Notes: generated from the sequence alone by a model not told the origin. 12,688 bases of DNA from Actinomycetes bacterium (GCA_023392475.1 JAEVZA010000165.1:1-12688); one strand, 5' to 3'. Counted from the first letter of the stretch, positions 7,472-12,688 are shown. Translations and numbers: made by a program.

Positions 7472-7951
7472 CTACGACCCCTCGGCCACCCGTTGCGCGC
7501 CGTCGTACAGCAGCTGGAGCCCGTCGGCGACGCCGACGGACGCCAGCCCAGCGGCCACGGCACGCCCGGCCGTCGGCGCGAGGACCACGCCCGCGGTCAG
7601 TCCGGCGGCGAACCACACGTCGAGGCAGAACGGGCACGTCACGAGCTCGCCGACCGTCCGTCGCCATCCGTCACCGATCGGACGTTCGTGGATCTCGGCC
7701 GGTCCACCCGGCCCCACCACCTCGGTGAACGGCGCGCGGATCGGGGTGGTGACCACCTGCTTCGCGACGAGGCGGGAGAGCTTCTGCGTGGCGAGCCCCA
7801 CGATCGCCACGTCGACGGCGGTGGGCGGCGTCACCGATCGACCACGGCCGACGAGCAGCAGCCCGGCGCCCAGCGCGCCGAACGCCCCCATCGTCACGGC
7901 GTAGCGCTGCCGCCGGTCATCGCGGCGCGGGCCCGGGACGTGCTCCTCCAC
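7472..7951 (-). CDS. DUF1360 domain membrane protein with CPFC motif
   Basis: About 159 residues from the GTG at 7951. A first membrane helix (VTMGAFGALGAGLLLVG, about 19-35) is followed by VGLATQKLSRLVAKQVVTTPIRAPFT, the acidic/Gly stretch, then GELVTCPFCLDVWFAAGL with Cys106 and Cys109, a second helix, and ADGLQLLYDGA. This order is typical of DUF1360, a family of unknown function frequent in Actinobacteria and Firmicutes (the B. subtilis sporulation protein YjcA-like group). The CxxC could bind metal or be redox-active; not shown. Start is uncertain: a GAGGG four bases upstream supports 7951, while GTG at 7972 or 7888 and the longer frame to 8146 are alternatives. The stretch above 7951 has no family similarity. 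No GGGTAG points at this gene, unlike its neighbours. Confidence 0.85.
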   Translation of the reverse strand: MEEHVPGPRRDDRRQRYAVTMGAFGALGAGLLLVGRGRSVTPPTAVDVAIVGLATQKLSRLVAKQVVTTPIRAPFTEVVGPGGPAEIHERPIGDGWRRTVGELVTCPFCLDVWFAAGLTAGVVLAPTAGRAVAAGLASVGVADGLQLLYDGAQRVAEGS

Positions 7952-8004
7952 AGCGCCCTCATGCCCCGGCACGGCGCAACCATGCGGCCCGGGCCCTCCC
8001 GCCG

Positions 8005-8031
8005 AGGTCCGGTGGGTCCGCGGACGGGTAG
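8005..8031 (+). promoter_or_regulatory. Distal putative stress promoter upstream of the STAS gene
   Basis: GGGTAG at 8026-8031 with AGGTCC (8005-8010) 15 bases before it (half of the GGTTCT pattern). It points at the STAS gene 118 bases downstream and lies 65 bases before a better promoter. It could be a second promoter or a chance hexamer; no reading frame of its own follows it convincingly. Confidence 0.3.
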
Positions 8032-8069
8032 CGGCGACTCGTCGTGACGGCGATGCGGTGGGCGCGGGT

Positions 8070-8096
8070 GGTTCTGCCGACACCCCCGCTGGGTAG
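8070..8096 (+). promoter_or_regulatory. SigB/SigF-type promoter of the STAS-HATPase unit
   Basis: GGTTCT (8070-8075), exactly 15 bases, then GGGTAG (8091-8096). This is one of two near-canonical stress-sigma promoters in the window; the other, at 10162-10188, has the same -35 hexamer and spacing. It implies that an anti-sigma antagonist is transcribed by the sigma factor class it controls. Predicted leader is about 45 bases. Confidence 0.7.
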
Positions 8097-8098
8097 TG

Positions 8099-8112
8099 GT
8101 GGCTCACCACCG
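8099..8112 (+). repeat. Short stem-loop in the STAS gene leader
   Basis: GGTGG, loop CTCA, then CCACC, lying at or just after the predicted transcript start and about 25 bases before the ribosome site GGAAGGAG (8137-8144 region). A 5-bp GC stem could form in RNA or act as a protein site. Functional meaning unknown. Confidence 0.25.
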
Positions 8113-8149
8113 CCGGCTGGAGCGCGGTGCGAGCTGGAAGGAGCACGGT

Positions 8150-8503
8150 GTGACGTCCACACGTCTCGACATCGAGTGCGATCTGCTGGATCTCGGCGAC
8201 GGGCGGCTGCAGGGCCGGGTGGCCATGGCGGGCGAGCTCGACGCGGCGACGACGAGCGTGCTCGCGGAGCGGATCGCCGCGCTGCGCGCGTCCGGCGCGA
8301 ACGGCCTCATCGTCGACGCGACCGACGTCTCGTTCCTCGATTCATCGGGTCTCCGGACGCTCGTCGCGGCGCGGGGCGAGATCGAGGACGCCGGCGGCAC
8401 GTTCCTCATCGACGGCATGAGCCCGGCGGTGGAGCGCGTGCTCGACATCTGCGGCATGCTCGAGCTGGCAGGGCGGTCCGACCCCCCTGGCGACCGCAGC
8501 TGA
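8150..8503 (+). CDS. STAS-domain anti-sigma factor antagonist (RsbV/SpoIIAA-like)
   Basis: A 117-residue single STAS domain, the usual length for RsbV-like proteins. Strand VAMAGELDAATT (residues 24-35) is followed by the phosphorylation loop FLDSSGL with Asp64-Ser65-Ser66-Gly67; Ser65 aligns with B. subtilis RsbV Ser56. The C-terminal SPAVERVLDICGML helix is also typical. Such proteins, when dephosphorylated, bind an HATPase anti-sigma kinase and release a sigma factor; the kinase phosphorylates the Ser. A HATPase gene follows 67 bases downstream, so the two are likely one module. The GTG at 8150 was chosen because GGAAGGAG precedes it by 6-7 bases; an in-frame GTG at 8096 would overlap the -10 hexamer. 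The promoter is of the SigB/SigF type. Domain certain; partner inferred from position. Confidence 0.92.
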   Translation: MTSTRLDIECDLLDLGDGRLQGRVAMAGELDAATTSVLAERIAALRASGANGLIVDATDVSFLDSSGLRTLVAARGEIEDAGGTFLIDGMSPAVERVLDICGMLELAGRSDPPGDRS

Positions 8504-8570
8504 CCCTGCACGGAGGTCGGTCGTCGGCACGACGGGTCACGCGACGTTCCACCGTGCCGAGCCCGTAAAG

Positions 8571-9071
8571 ATGTTTGCCGGGTGCCCGCGTAGGGAACGG
8601 TTGTCGTCGGTGTCCACGAGCCCCCCGCCCCCTCCCGCTCCCGACCGCACGGCCGACGGCCGGCCCGACGTCGGGCGCCAGGACCTGCAGGTGCCCATCG
8701 AGGGCTCCATCGACGATCCGGGCCGCTGCCGCGCGCTGCTCGAGGACTGGCTCCCGGCCGACGCCGACCGCGACATCATCCTGCTGGTCGCCAGCGAGCT
8801 CGTGACCAACGCGGTCCTCCACGGCGCCGGCGAGCGGTTCCTCCGTGCGACACGGGACGACGGCACGGTGCGGATCGGTGTCGTGGACCAGTCGCCGTCA
8901 CAGCCCCGGCGGCGCAGCCCCGAGCGGGACGACCCGACCGGCCGGGGTCTCCGCCTGGTGGAGCGGCTCGCCGCCGGTTGGGGCGTCGAGGCCGCGGCGG
9001 ACCGCAAGGAGGTCTGGGCCCTCGTGCCGACGCGGCCCGAGGGACACGCCGGCCGCGACCGACTCGGCTAG
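8571..9071 (+). CDS. HATPase anti-sigma factor kinase (RsbW/SpoIIAB-like)
   Basis: A single GHKL/HATPase_c domain without a dimerisation histidine domain, as in actinobacterial RsbW-like proteins. The N box is ASELVTNAVLHG (Glu76, Asn80), the G1 region GVVDQS (Asp106), and the G2 region DPTGRGLRLVERLA (121-134), followed by the closing WGVEAAADRKEVWALVP strand. It is expected to phosphorylate a STAS partner and to hold a sigma factor; the STAS gene just upstream is the natural partner. The start is uncertain: ATG 8571 has no ribosome site, TTG 8601 follows AGGGAA closely, and GTG 8610 gives a more typical N terminus; all are in frame and the domain begins after about residue 38. The stop is 8 bases from the convergent flavin-reductase gene. 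Domain firm. Confidence 0.9.
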   Translation: MFAGCPRRERLSSVSTSPPPPPAPDRTADGRPDVGRQDLQVPIEGSIDDPGRCRALLEDWLPADADRDIILLVASELVTNAVLHGAGERFLRATRDDGTVRIGVVDQSPSQPRRRSPERDDPTGRGLRLVERLAAGWGVEAAADRKEVWALVPTRPEGHAGRDRLG

Positions 9072-9079
9072 CGCCACGC

Positions 9080-9649
9080 TCAGCCGGCGCGCTGCGTCGG
9101 CGGCTGCGGCCGCTCCTCGACCGGGTGACCGGGTTCGAGGTCGTCGACGTCGCCGAGCCGGAGCGGGCGGAACCCGGGACCCGACCACACGTCGCGCGGC
9201 TCGATGACCACGCACACGTGGTCACCCCCCTCGTCCAGCAGGGCGACGCGCCGGCCGACGAAGCGGTTGGCGCACCCCCGCAGGAGCGGGACGCGGCCCT
9301 CGCCGACGTCGATCGGCAGGTCGTCGAACTTGTCGCCGTCGTCGCCGGTGCGGGTCCCGAAGTTGACCGCGAGCTCGCGGTCACCCCGGTCGAGGAGGTG
9401 GACGCCGAGGTAGGTGGCGCGGAGCGCCACGCGGCAGGTGTGGTTGGCCTTGGAGAGCCACACGACGTACCGCGCCGGCTCGATGCTCGACTGCGCGTGG
9501 AAGCCGACCAGGCAGCCGGCGCGCTCCGCCGCGGTCGCCGCCGTGACCACGGCCATGGGCCAATCGAGCGTCGACATCAGCACCGAGAACCGGTCGGCCC
9601 TCTCGGCTGCCGCCGGCGTCGTCGTGCCGCTCCCGTCGCTCCCGGTCAC
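9080..9649 (-). CDS. Flavin reductase-like domain protein
   Basis: A 189-residue protein with the flavin reductase-like fold (PF01613 type, split-barrel FMN binding). Visible elements are WPMAVVTA at residues 30-37, the GFHAQSSIEPARYVVWLSKANHT segment (49-71), ATYLGVHLLD, ELAVNFGTRTGDDGDKFDDL (92-111) and CANRFVGRR-VALLDEGGDHVCVVIEP to about 151. Homologues bind FMN and reduce it with NAD(P)H or are simple FMN-binding proteins; no oxygenase partner is nearby. The start is GTG at 9649, overlapping the TGA of the upstream gene (GTGA), so it is probably translated by coupling; there is no independent promoter. The frame extends upstream inside the previous gene only as shadow. Domain likely, enzymatic role unproven. 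Confidence 0.87.
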   Translation of the reverse strand: MTGSDGSGTTTPAAAERADRFSVLMSTLDWPMAVVTAATAAERAGCLVGFHAQSSIEPARYVVWLSKANHTCRVALRATYLGVHLLDRGDRELAVNFGTRTGDDGDKFDDLPIDVGEGRVPLLRGCANRFVGRRVALLDEGGDHVCVVIEPRDVWSGPGFRPLRLGDVDDLEPGHPVEERPQPPTQRAG

Positions 9650-10119
9650 GCCGCCCCCGGCGTGGGACCGTCGGACTCCACGGCGTCGCTGTGGGCGCTC
9701 GCCGGACGGCGCTCGTGCCCCGACCGCCCCCGAGTCCGGCGCCGCTCCTTCATCTCGGACTCGAACACGTGCCTCGCGCCGTCCATGTGGGACGACTCGA
9801 TCCCTCGGACCAGTTCCCGCACGGGGCCGTAGTACAGGTCGTCGAACTCCTCGACCACCTGGAACGTCCACCGCCCATCGAGCACGTTGCGCCCGACCAC
9901 CTCGGACCGGAGCCGCTCGGCATCGTCCCGCTCGCCGCACGCGTCGAGCAGGTCGGCAGCGTCCTCGAACAGGAGGTCAGCCCGACCGATCAGCTGGTGC
10001 AGGGCGTACAGGTGCCCCCGGGCACGCTCCAGGTACTCGAAGCCCTCCGATGCCCTGCCGACGGCCTCGACGAGCTCGTCGCTCGCGCCTTCCGGTCGTC
10101 GTCGCCTGCTCGGTGGCAT
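9646..10119 (-). CDS. Conserved actinobacterial hypothetical protein, 157 aa
   Basis: I recognise the pattern as a conserved actinobacterial protein of unknown function but cannot assign a domain name. It is basic at the start (PPSRRRRPEG) and mostly helical. The strongest-looking blocks are EYLERARGHLYALHQLIGRAD (28-48, several His and Arg), the acidic FEDAADLLDACGE, VVGRNVLDGRWTFQVVEEFDD-LYY (74-97) and ARHVFESEMKERRRT (115-129). The tail after 130 is low-complexity. There is no signal peptide or membrane segment. The ATG at 10119 is chosen because GAGGAGG lies four bases upstream; a longer frame to 10182 would overlap the -10. One of the two best stress-type promoters of the window precedes it. 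The stop overlaps the start of the flavin-reductase gene. The shared operon suggests a joint job with a flavin protein. Confidence 0.82.
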   Translation of the reverse strand: MPPSRRRRPEGASDELVEAVGRASEGFEYLERARGHLYALHQLIGRADLLFEDAADLLDACGERDDAERLRSEVVGRNVLDGRWTFQVVEEFDDLYYGPVRELVRGIESSHMDGARHVFESEMKERRRTRGRSGHERRPASAHSDAVESDGPTPGAA

Positions 10120-10161
10120 GGGTCCTCCTCGTCGCCGCACCCCGATCCGCCGGTGCCTCGA

Positions 10162-10188
10162 GTACCCCGGCGCCAGTTCCACAGAACC
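10162..10188 (-). promoter_or_regulatory. SigB/SigF-type promoter of the hypothetical/flavin-reductase operon
   Basis: On the minus strand GGTTCT (10188-10183), exactly 15 bases, then GGGTAC (10167-10162). The -35 and spacing are identical to the STAS promoter at 8070-8096, and the -10 is the canonical GGGTAC. It lies 42 bases before the ATG at 10119, leaving a leader of about 35 bases with a strong GAGGAGG. Confidence 0.72.
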
Positions 10189-10218
10189 AGGCCCGTCGGC
10201 TGCGCCCCGCCGGAGGCC

Positions 10219-10464
10219 TCACGGGCGGACCTCGGCCACCGACTCCCGGCCCTTCCTCGCGACAGCCCGGTACTGCTCCGCGATCTCCGCGTAGCGGTCG
10301 GCCGTGGAGACGAGCCACGCCCGGCGGAGCTCGTCCGCCTCACCGTCCGCCTCCGCGCGGTGCCGGCGCGCCAGCAGGTCGCACCGGTCGGCGCGCACCT
10401 CGGCGGCAGCTGCGTTCCGCAGCGTCTGCTGGCGGAACCGATCCTCGGCGGTGGCCTCGCCCAT
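10219..10464 (-). CDS. Small helical, charged hypothetical protein, 81 aa
   Basis: I do not recognise a family. The protein is hydrophilic, rich in Ala, Arg and Glu, without membrane segments or cysteine pairs (one Cys in RADRCDLLARR). Long stretches such as QQTLRNAAAAEVRADRCDLL and ADELRRAWLVSTADRYAEIAEQYRAVAR should be helical, possibly two helices packing as a hairpin or coiled coil. The ATG at 10464 is preceded by GGGAGGG five bases upstream; an upstream ATG at 10530 in the same frame has a less typical Arg/Gly-rich N terminus. A GGGTAG points at it about 87 bases upstream. It is separated from the next gene in the same direction by 99 bases that hold another promoter, so it is probably monocistronic. 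Coding status supported by ribosome site and composition; function unknown. Confidence 0.68.
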   Translation of the reverse strand: MGEATAEDRFRQQTLRNAAAAEVRADRCDLLARRHRAEADGEADELRRAWLVSTADRYAEIAEQYRAVARKGRESVAEVRP

Positions 10465-10550
10465 CCGGGCCCTCCCTCGTCCACTCAGGGCGCTCCGCAG
10501 GAGGCGGGCGCCGGGTGCGGACGGGGTCACGGTCCTCGGTCGGCGACACC

Positions 10551-10577
10551 CTACCCGTCGCTCCGCCCGACCCGCGC
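10551..10577 (-). promoter_or_regulatory. Putative GGGTAG promoter of the 81-aa protein gene
   Basis: GGGTAG on the minus strand at 10556-10551 in the 222-base gap between two divergent genes. No recognisable -35 is found at 14-17 bases (sequence is G/C-only there). Supported only by the -10 hexamer and by its repeated occurrence in this window. Confidence 0.35.
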
Positions 10578-10612
10578 CGACCGCCCGATCCCGCGTTCTG
10601 ACGATTGTTCGT

Positions 10613-10625
10613 GCTGCCTGGCAGC
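10613..10625. repeat. Palindrome GCTGC-CTG-GCAGC upstream of the phosphoesterase gene
   Basis: Five-base arms around a 3-base centre, in the gap between the divergent small-protein and phosphoesterase genes, about 60 bases before the latter's start. It could be an operator or a small hairpin. I see no clear promoter for the phosphoesterase gene around it. Confidence 0.3.
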
Positions 10626-10686
10626 GCGGATCGTCATGAGAACGCGTGGGACCCCCACATCACCTCCTGCGCACCAGACTGTCGAC

Positions 10687-11178
10687 GTGCGCGTGCTCGT
10701 CCTCGCCGACACCCACCTCCCCGACGGCACCGACCGCACCCTCGACCCCCGGGTGCTCGACGCGGCGGCCGACGCCGACGCCGTCCTCCACGCCGGCGAC
10801 GTGACCGGCGGCGAGCTGCTCGACCGACTGGCGGTGCTGGCGCCGGTGCACGCCGTGCTCGGCAACAACGACGTGTCGCTGCGAGGCCGGCTCCCCGAGG
10901 AGGTGCGCCTCGACCTCGACGGCGTCGACGTCGCGATGGTCCACGACGCCGGGGCGAGGCAGGGCCGACCGACGCGCATGGCCCGGCGCTTCCCCGGCGC
11001 CGATCTCGTCGTGTTCGGCCACTCGCACCAGCCCGAGAACCTCGACCAGGCGGACGGGCCTCGCCTCTTCAACCCCGGCAGCCCGACCCAGCGACGGCGC
11101 GCCCCCACCCGCACGGTCGGGATCCTGGAGCTCGACCGCGGTCGCATCGTCGACCTCCGACACGTCGCCCTCGCCTGA
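10687..11178 (+). CDS. YfcE/MJ0936-family metallophosphoesterase
   Basis: A 163-residue calcineurin-like phosphoesterase. All metal-ligand motifs of the small YfcE-type family are present: ADTH (Asp8, His10), HAGDV (Asp38), LGNND (Asn60-Asn61-Asp62), VHDAG (His86) and FGHSH (His112, His114), then FNPGSP, which is typical of this branch. It should hold two divalent metals and hydrolyse small phosphodiesters such as cyclic nucleotides or model substrates; the natural substrate is unknown. The GTG at 10687 is chosen because MRVLVLADTH is the usual family N terminus; an in-frame ATG at 10636 would add 17 non-conserved residues, and neither has a clear ribosome site. It is divergent from the 81-aa gene. 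Family certain. Confidence 0.92.
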   Translation: MRVLVLADTHLPDGTDRTLDPRVLDAAADADAVLHAGDVTGGELLDRLAVLAPVHAVLGNNDVSLRGRLPEEVRLDLDGVDVAMVHDAGARQGRPTRMARRFPGADLVVFGHSHQPENLDQADGPRLFNPGSPTQRRRAPTRTVGILELDRGRIVDLRHVALA

Positions 11179-11241
11179 TCGAGCCGCACCCGATCTCCAG
11201 CGGGTGCACGGACCGTGCCCCGTTGTTGCCACGGCGGTCGC

Positions 11242-11256
11242 CGACCCGTAGGGTCG
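11242..11256. repeat. Inverted repeat CGACCC-GTA-GGGTCG
   Basis: A perfect 6-base inverted repeat with a 3-base centre, 63 bases after the phosphoesterase stop and about 140 bases before the second STAS gene. The centre contains CCGTAG, one variant of the window's GGGTAG hexamer, with GTTGCC 15 bases before it, so it might also be a degenerate promoter for the STAS gene. Either reading is tentative. Confidence 0.35.
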
Positions 11257-11262
11257 ACCTCA

Positions 11263-11288
11263 GTCGCCCGGACTTCGCGTCGGGCGAC
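11263..11288. repeat. 8-bp inverted repeat, possible hairpin between phosphoesterase and STAS genes
   Basis: GTCGCCCG (11263-11270), a 10-base loop, then CGGGCGAC (11281-11288), perfectly complementary. It has no T-run after it, so a classical intrinsic terminator is not supported, though high-GC actinomycetes often use hairpins without one. It could end the phosphoesterase transcript or structure the leader of the following STAS gene. Confidence 0.4.
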
Positions 11289-11355
11289 CGGTCGAGAGTC
11301 ACACAGCTCGACGACGTCCTCGGTCGGACCGCCCGGACCATCGCCTTCTTGCCGA

Positions 11356-11370
11356 GGGGCGCCTCGCCCC
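11356..11370 (+). repeat. GC hairpin just before the second STAS ribosome site
   Basis: GGGGCG, CCT, CGCCCC: a perfect 6-bp stem 10-15 bases upstream of the ribosome site GGAAGGAG (around 11379-11386). A stable stem there could affect translation start, or be incidental in a high-GC leader. Confidence 0.35.
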
Positions 11371-11393
11371 ACGCGAACGGAAGGAGCAGTCCG

Positions 11394-11696
11394 ATGACGA
11401 TGCTCACGACCGAGATCCGAGCCGACGACGACGACGTCCACGTCGTGTACGCCGTCGGCGAGTTGGACCTCCGCACCGCCGGTGACCTCCGGTCGGTACT
11501 GCGGGCGATCCCGCTCGACAGCGGGCTCCCCCTCACCATCGACGTCTCCGGCGTCACCTTCTGCGACTCGACCGGCCTGGCCGAGCTCGTCGACGCCCCC
11601 GGACCCCGACCGGTCCGGCTCCGCGCACCGAGCGAGCTGCTCGTCCGGCTGCTCACGCTGACCGGCACCGAGACCCTGTTCCAGATCGAGCCCTGA
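11394..11696 (+). CDS. Short STAS-domain protein, anti-sigma factor antagonist-like
   Basis: A 100-residue STAS protein, shorter than the 117-residue one at 8150. The strand VVYAVGELDLRTAGDL (18-32) and the phospho-acceptor loop FCDSTGLAEL with Asp58-Ser59-Thr60-Gly61 (the DSTG of RsbV) are intact. The segment after the loop is compressed: the usual helix between loop and next strand is only about VDAPGPR, so a helix turn appears to be missing. The ATG at 11394 follows GGAAGGAG by about 7-8 bases. It has no adjacent kinase of the RsbW type; the neighbour on the other strand is a membrane histidine kinase, 19 bases away and convergent. It may share the kinase at 8571. Domain certain, partner unknown. 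Confidence 0.9.
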   Translation: MTMLTTEIRADDDDVHVVYAVGELDLRTAGDLRSVLRAIPLDSGLPLTIDVSGVTFCDSTGLAELVDAPGPRPVRLRAPSELLVRLLTLTGTETLFQIEP

Positions 11697-11715
11697 GCCT
11701 CGGCGCGACCGCCGG

Positions 11716-12688
11716 TCAGGAGGTCGCGGGTTCGACGGCGGGCGACGTGCTCGGGGCTGCGGCCGCGAGCCGGACCTCGGCGCGCAACCCACCGGCCGGG
11801 TCCGGCGACAGGACCAGCTCGCCGCCGTGGGTCCGGACGATCGCGGCGACCACGGCGAGCCCCACCCCGCTCCCCCGCGCCGGCGGTCCGTCGGGCGAGC
11901 GGCCGCGCACGAACCGCTGCTGCAGGCCGGCCACCTCGTCCGCGGTCATCGATGGTCCGGAGCTCCGGACCACGAGCCGGCTCGTCCCGTCGATGACCTC
12001 GGTCGCCACCCACACGTCGGTCCCGTCGGGTGAGTGGCGCACGGCGTTGTCGACGAGGTTGTCCACCAGGCGGTCGACGAGGACGGCGTCGCCACGCACC
12101 GGTGCCGCGGCGAGGTCCAGGTGCACCGACCGGTTCCCGGCGTCGTGCACCGCCAACGACCGTCCGGCGACCTCGGCGAGGTCGACGTCCCGGACGTCGA
12201 CCAACGTCTCCGAACGCGACAGCGCGAGCAGCGACTCGACCAGCCGCACGCCGCGGTCGAGCGCCGACGACATCGCCTCCAGCGCGGCCCGCAGCGTGTC
12301 CTCGTCGGCGTCGGGATCATCGAGCGCCACGTCGATCTCGGCCCGCATCACGGCGAGCGGCGTGCGCAGCTCGTGCGACGCGTCGGCCACGAACGCCCGC
12401 TGGGCGTCGAAGGCGCGGTCGAGGCGGTCGAGCATGTCGTCGAACGCGCGGGCGAGGCGGGTGAGCTCGTCGCGCGGGCGGTCCCCGGCGCCGATCCGCT
12501 CGCCCAACCGGCCACCGGCCACCTCGTCCGCGACCCGGGTCACGTCAGCCAGCGGGCGCACCATCCGGCCGGCGACCAGCCACCCCACGCCGAGCGACAG
12601 CACCGCGAGCCCGCCGACCACGAGGAGCCCGGTGCGGCGCGCATCGGCGAGCACGTCGTCGGCGATGCGACCCTGCGCGGGGCGCAGG
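11716..12688 (-). CDS. Sensor histidine kinase, HAMP-HisKA-HATPase (N terminus outside window)
   Basis: The frame stays open to the right edge, so the extracytoplasmic sensor and first helix are missing. Visible in order: a membrane helix (TGLLVVGGLAVLSLGVGWLVAG), a HAMP linker (RMVRPLADVTRVADEVAGG), the H box FVADASHELRTPLAVMRAE with the phospho-accepting His, the N box LVDNLVDNAVRHSP, and the G box GSGVGLAVVAAIVRTHGG. This is the layout of an OmpR-group orthodox kinase such as those paired with PhoP/MtrA-type regulators. Its response regulator gene, if adjacent, would lie upstream to the right of the window. There is no cognate regulator in the window. The stop is 19 bases from the end of the convergent STAS gene. 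A GTG at 12654 is not the real start. Function clear, signal unknown. Confidence 0.93.
   Translation of the reverse strand, partial: LRPAQGRIADDVLADARRTGLLVVGGLAVLSLGVGWLVAGRMVRPLADVTRVADEVAGGRLGERIGAGDRPRDELTRLARAFDDMLDRLDRAFDAQRAFVADASHELRTPLAVMRAEIDVALDDPDADEDTLRAALEAMSSALDRGVRLVESLLALSRSETLVDVRDVDLAEVAGRSLAVHDAGNRSVHLDLAAAPVRGDAVLVDRLVDNLVDNAVRHSPDGTDVWVATEVIDGTSRLVVRSSGPSMTADEVAGLQQRFVRGRSPDGPPARGSGVGLAVVAAIVRTHGGELVLSPDPAGGLRAEVRLAAAAPSTSPAVEPATS

Noticed and set aside
8508..8557. GCACGG/CCGTGC arms and GTCGT-CGGC-ACGAC stem between the STAS and HATPase genes
   Set aside because: Arms are short and widely spaced or weak; expected by chance at this GC content.
10600..10640. Housekeeping -35/-10 promoter (TTGTTC and downstream A/T bases) for the phosphoesterase gene
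   Set aside because: No acceptable -10 lies at 16-18 bases; the match is too weak to report.
9691..10686. Long 5' extension of the phosphoesterase frame
   Set aside because: It runs antisense across two supported genes and has no similarity to the family, which begins at MRVLVLADTH.
1..12688. tRNA, rRNA, CRISPR arrays, insertion sequences, attachment sites, phage or defence genes
   Set aside because: I looked for repeated units, CCA-ended cloverleafs, transposase motifs and defence-type domains on both strands and found none.

Overview
The window is very GC-rich (clearly above 70 % by eye, not computed), with strong G/C third-position codon bias and frequent GTG starts. The protein families (DUF4383, DUF1360, the mycobacterial-type HAD + GH65 pair, STAS/HATPase partner-switch proteins, an actinobacterial conserved hypothetical) point to the chromosome of an actinomycete. 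I cannot name a genus. I see no phage, IS, CRISPR, tRNA or rRNA sequence. Genes are packed and no gene-free stretch exceeds about 225 bases.

Layout. 1-360: 3' end of a DUF4383 membrane protein (+). 389-1702: erythromycin-esterase-family protein (-), divergent from 1876-2352, a YbhB/YbcL (PEBP) protein (+). 2340-5578 (-): a coupled pair, a beta-phosphoglucomutase-type HAD phosphatase followed by a GH65 glycoside phosphorylase/hydrolase, joined by a GTGA overlap. 5651-7453 (+): a ThDP-dependent pyruvate-oxidase-like enzyme, divergent from that pair. 7472-7951 (-): DUF1360 protein. 8150-9071 (+): STAS anti-sigma-factor antagonist and HATPase anti-sigma kinase. 9080-10119 (-): conserved hypothetical plus flavin-reductase-like protein, again joined by GTGA. 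10219-10464 (-): small helical protein. 10687-11178 (+): YfcE-type phosphoesterase. 11394-11696 (+): second, shorter STAS protein. 11716-12688 (-): sensor histidine kinase, cut by the window edge.

The main signal is regulatory. The hexamer GGGTAG (or GGGTAC) lies in nearly every promoter-bearing gap, oriented toward the adjacent gene. Two copies have a GGTTCT exactly 15 bases upstream. This matches the known actinobacterial SigB/SigF/SigH stress-promoter pattern (GNNT/GTTT, 14-17 base spacer, GGGTAY). I count seven GGGTAG/CTACCC in gaps against one inside genes. The genes behind these sites fit a general stress regulon: disaccharide phosphorolysis, a pyruvate oxidase-like shunt, PEBP, a membrane DUF and the partner-switch regulators of such sigma factors. 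No sigma factor gene is in the window.

No defence, secretion or biosynthetic system is visible. The candidate for something undescribed is this compact, probably co-regulated stress island and its uncharacterised members (the 157-aa/flavin-reductase pair and the 81-aa helical protein).
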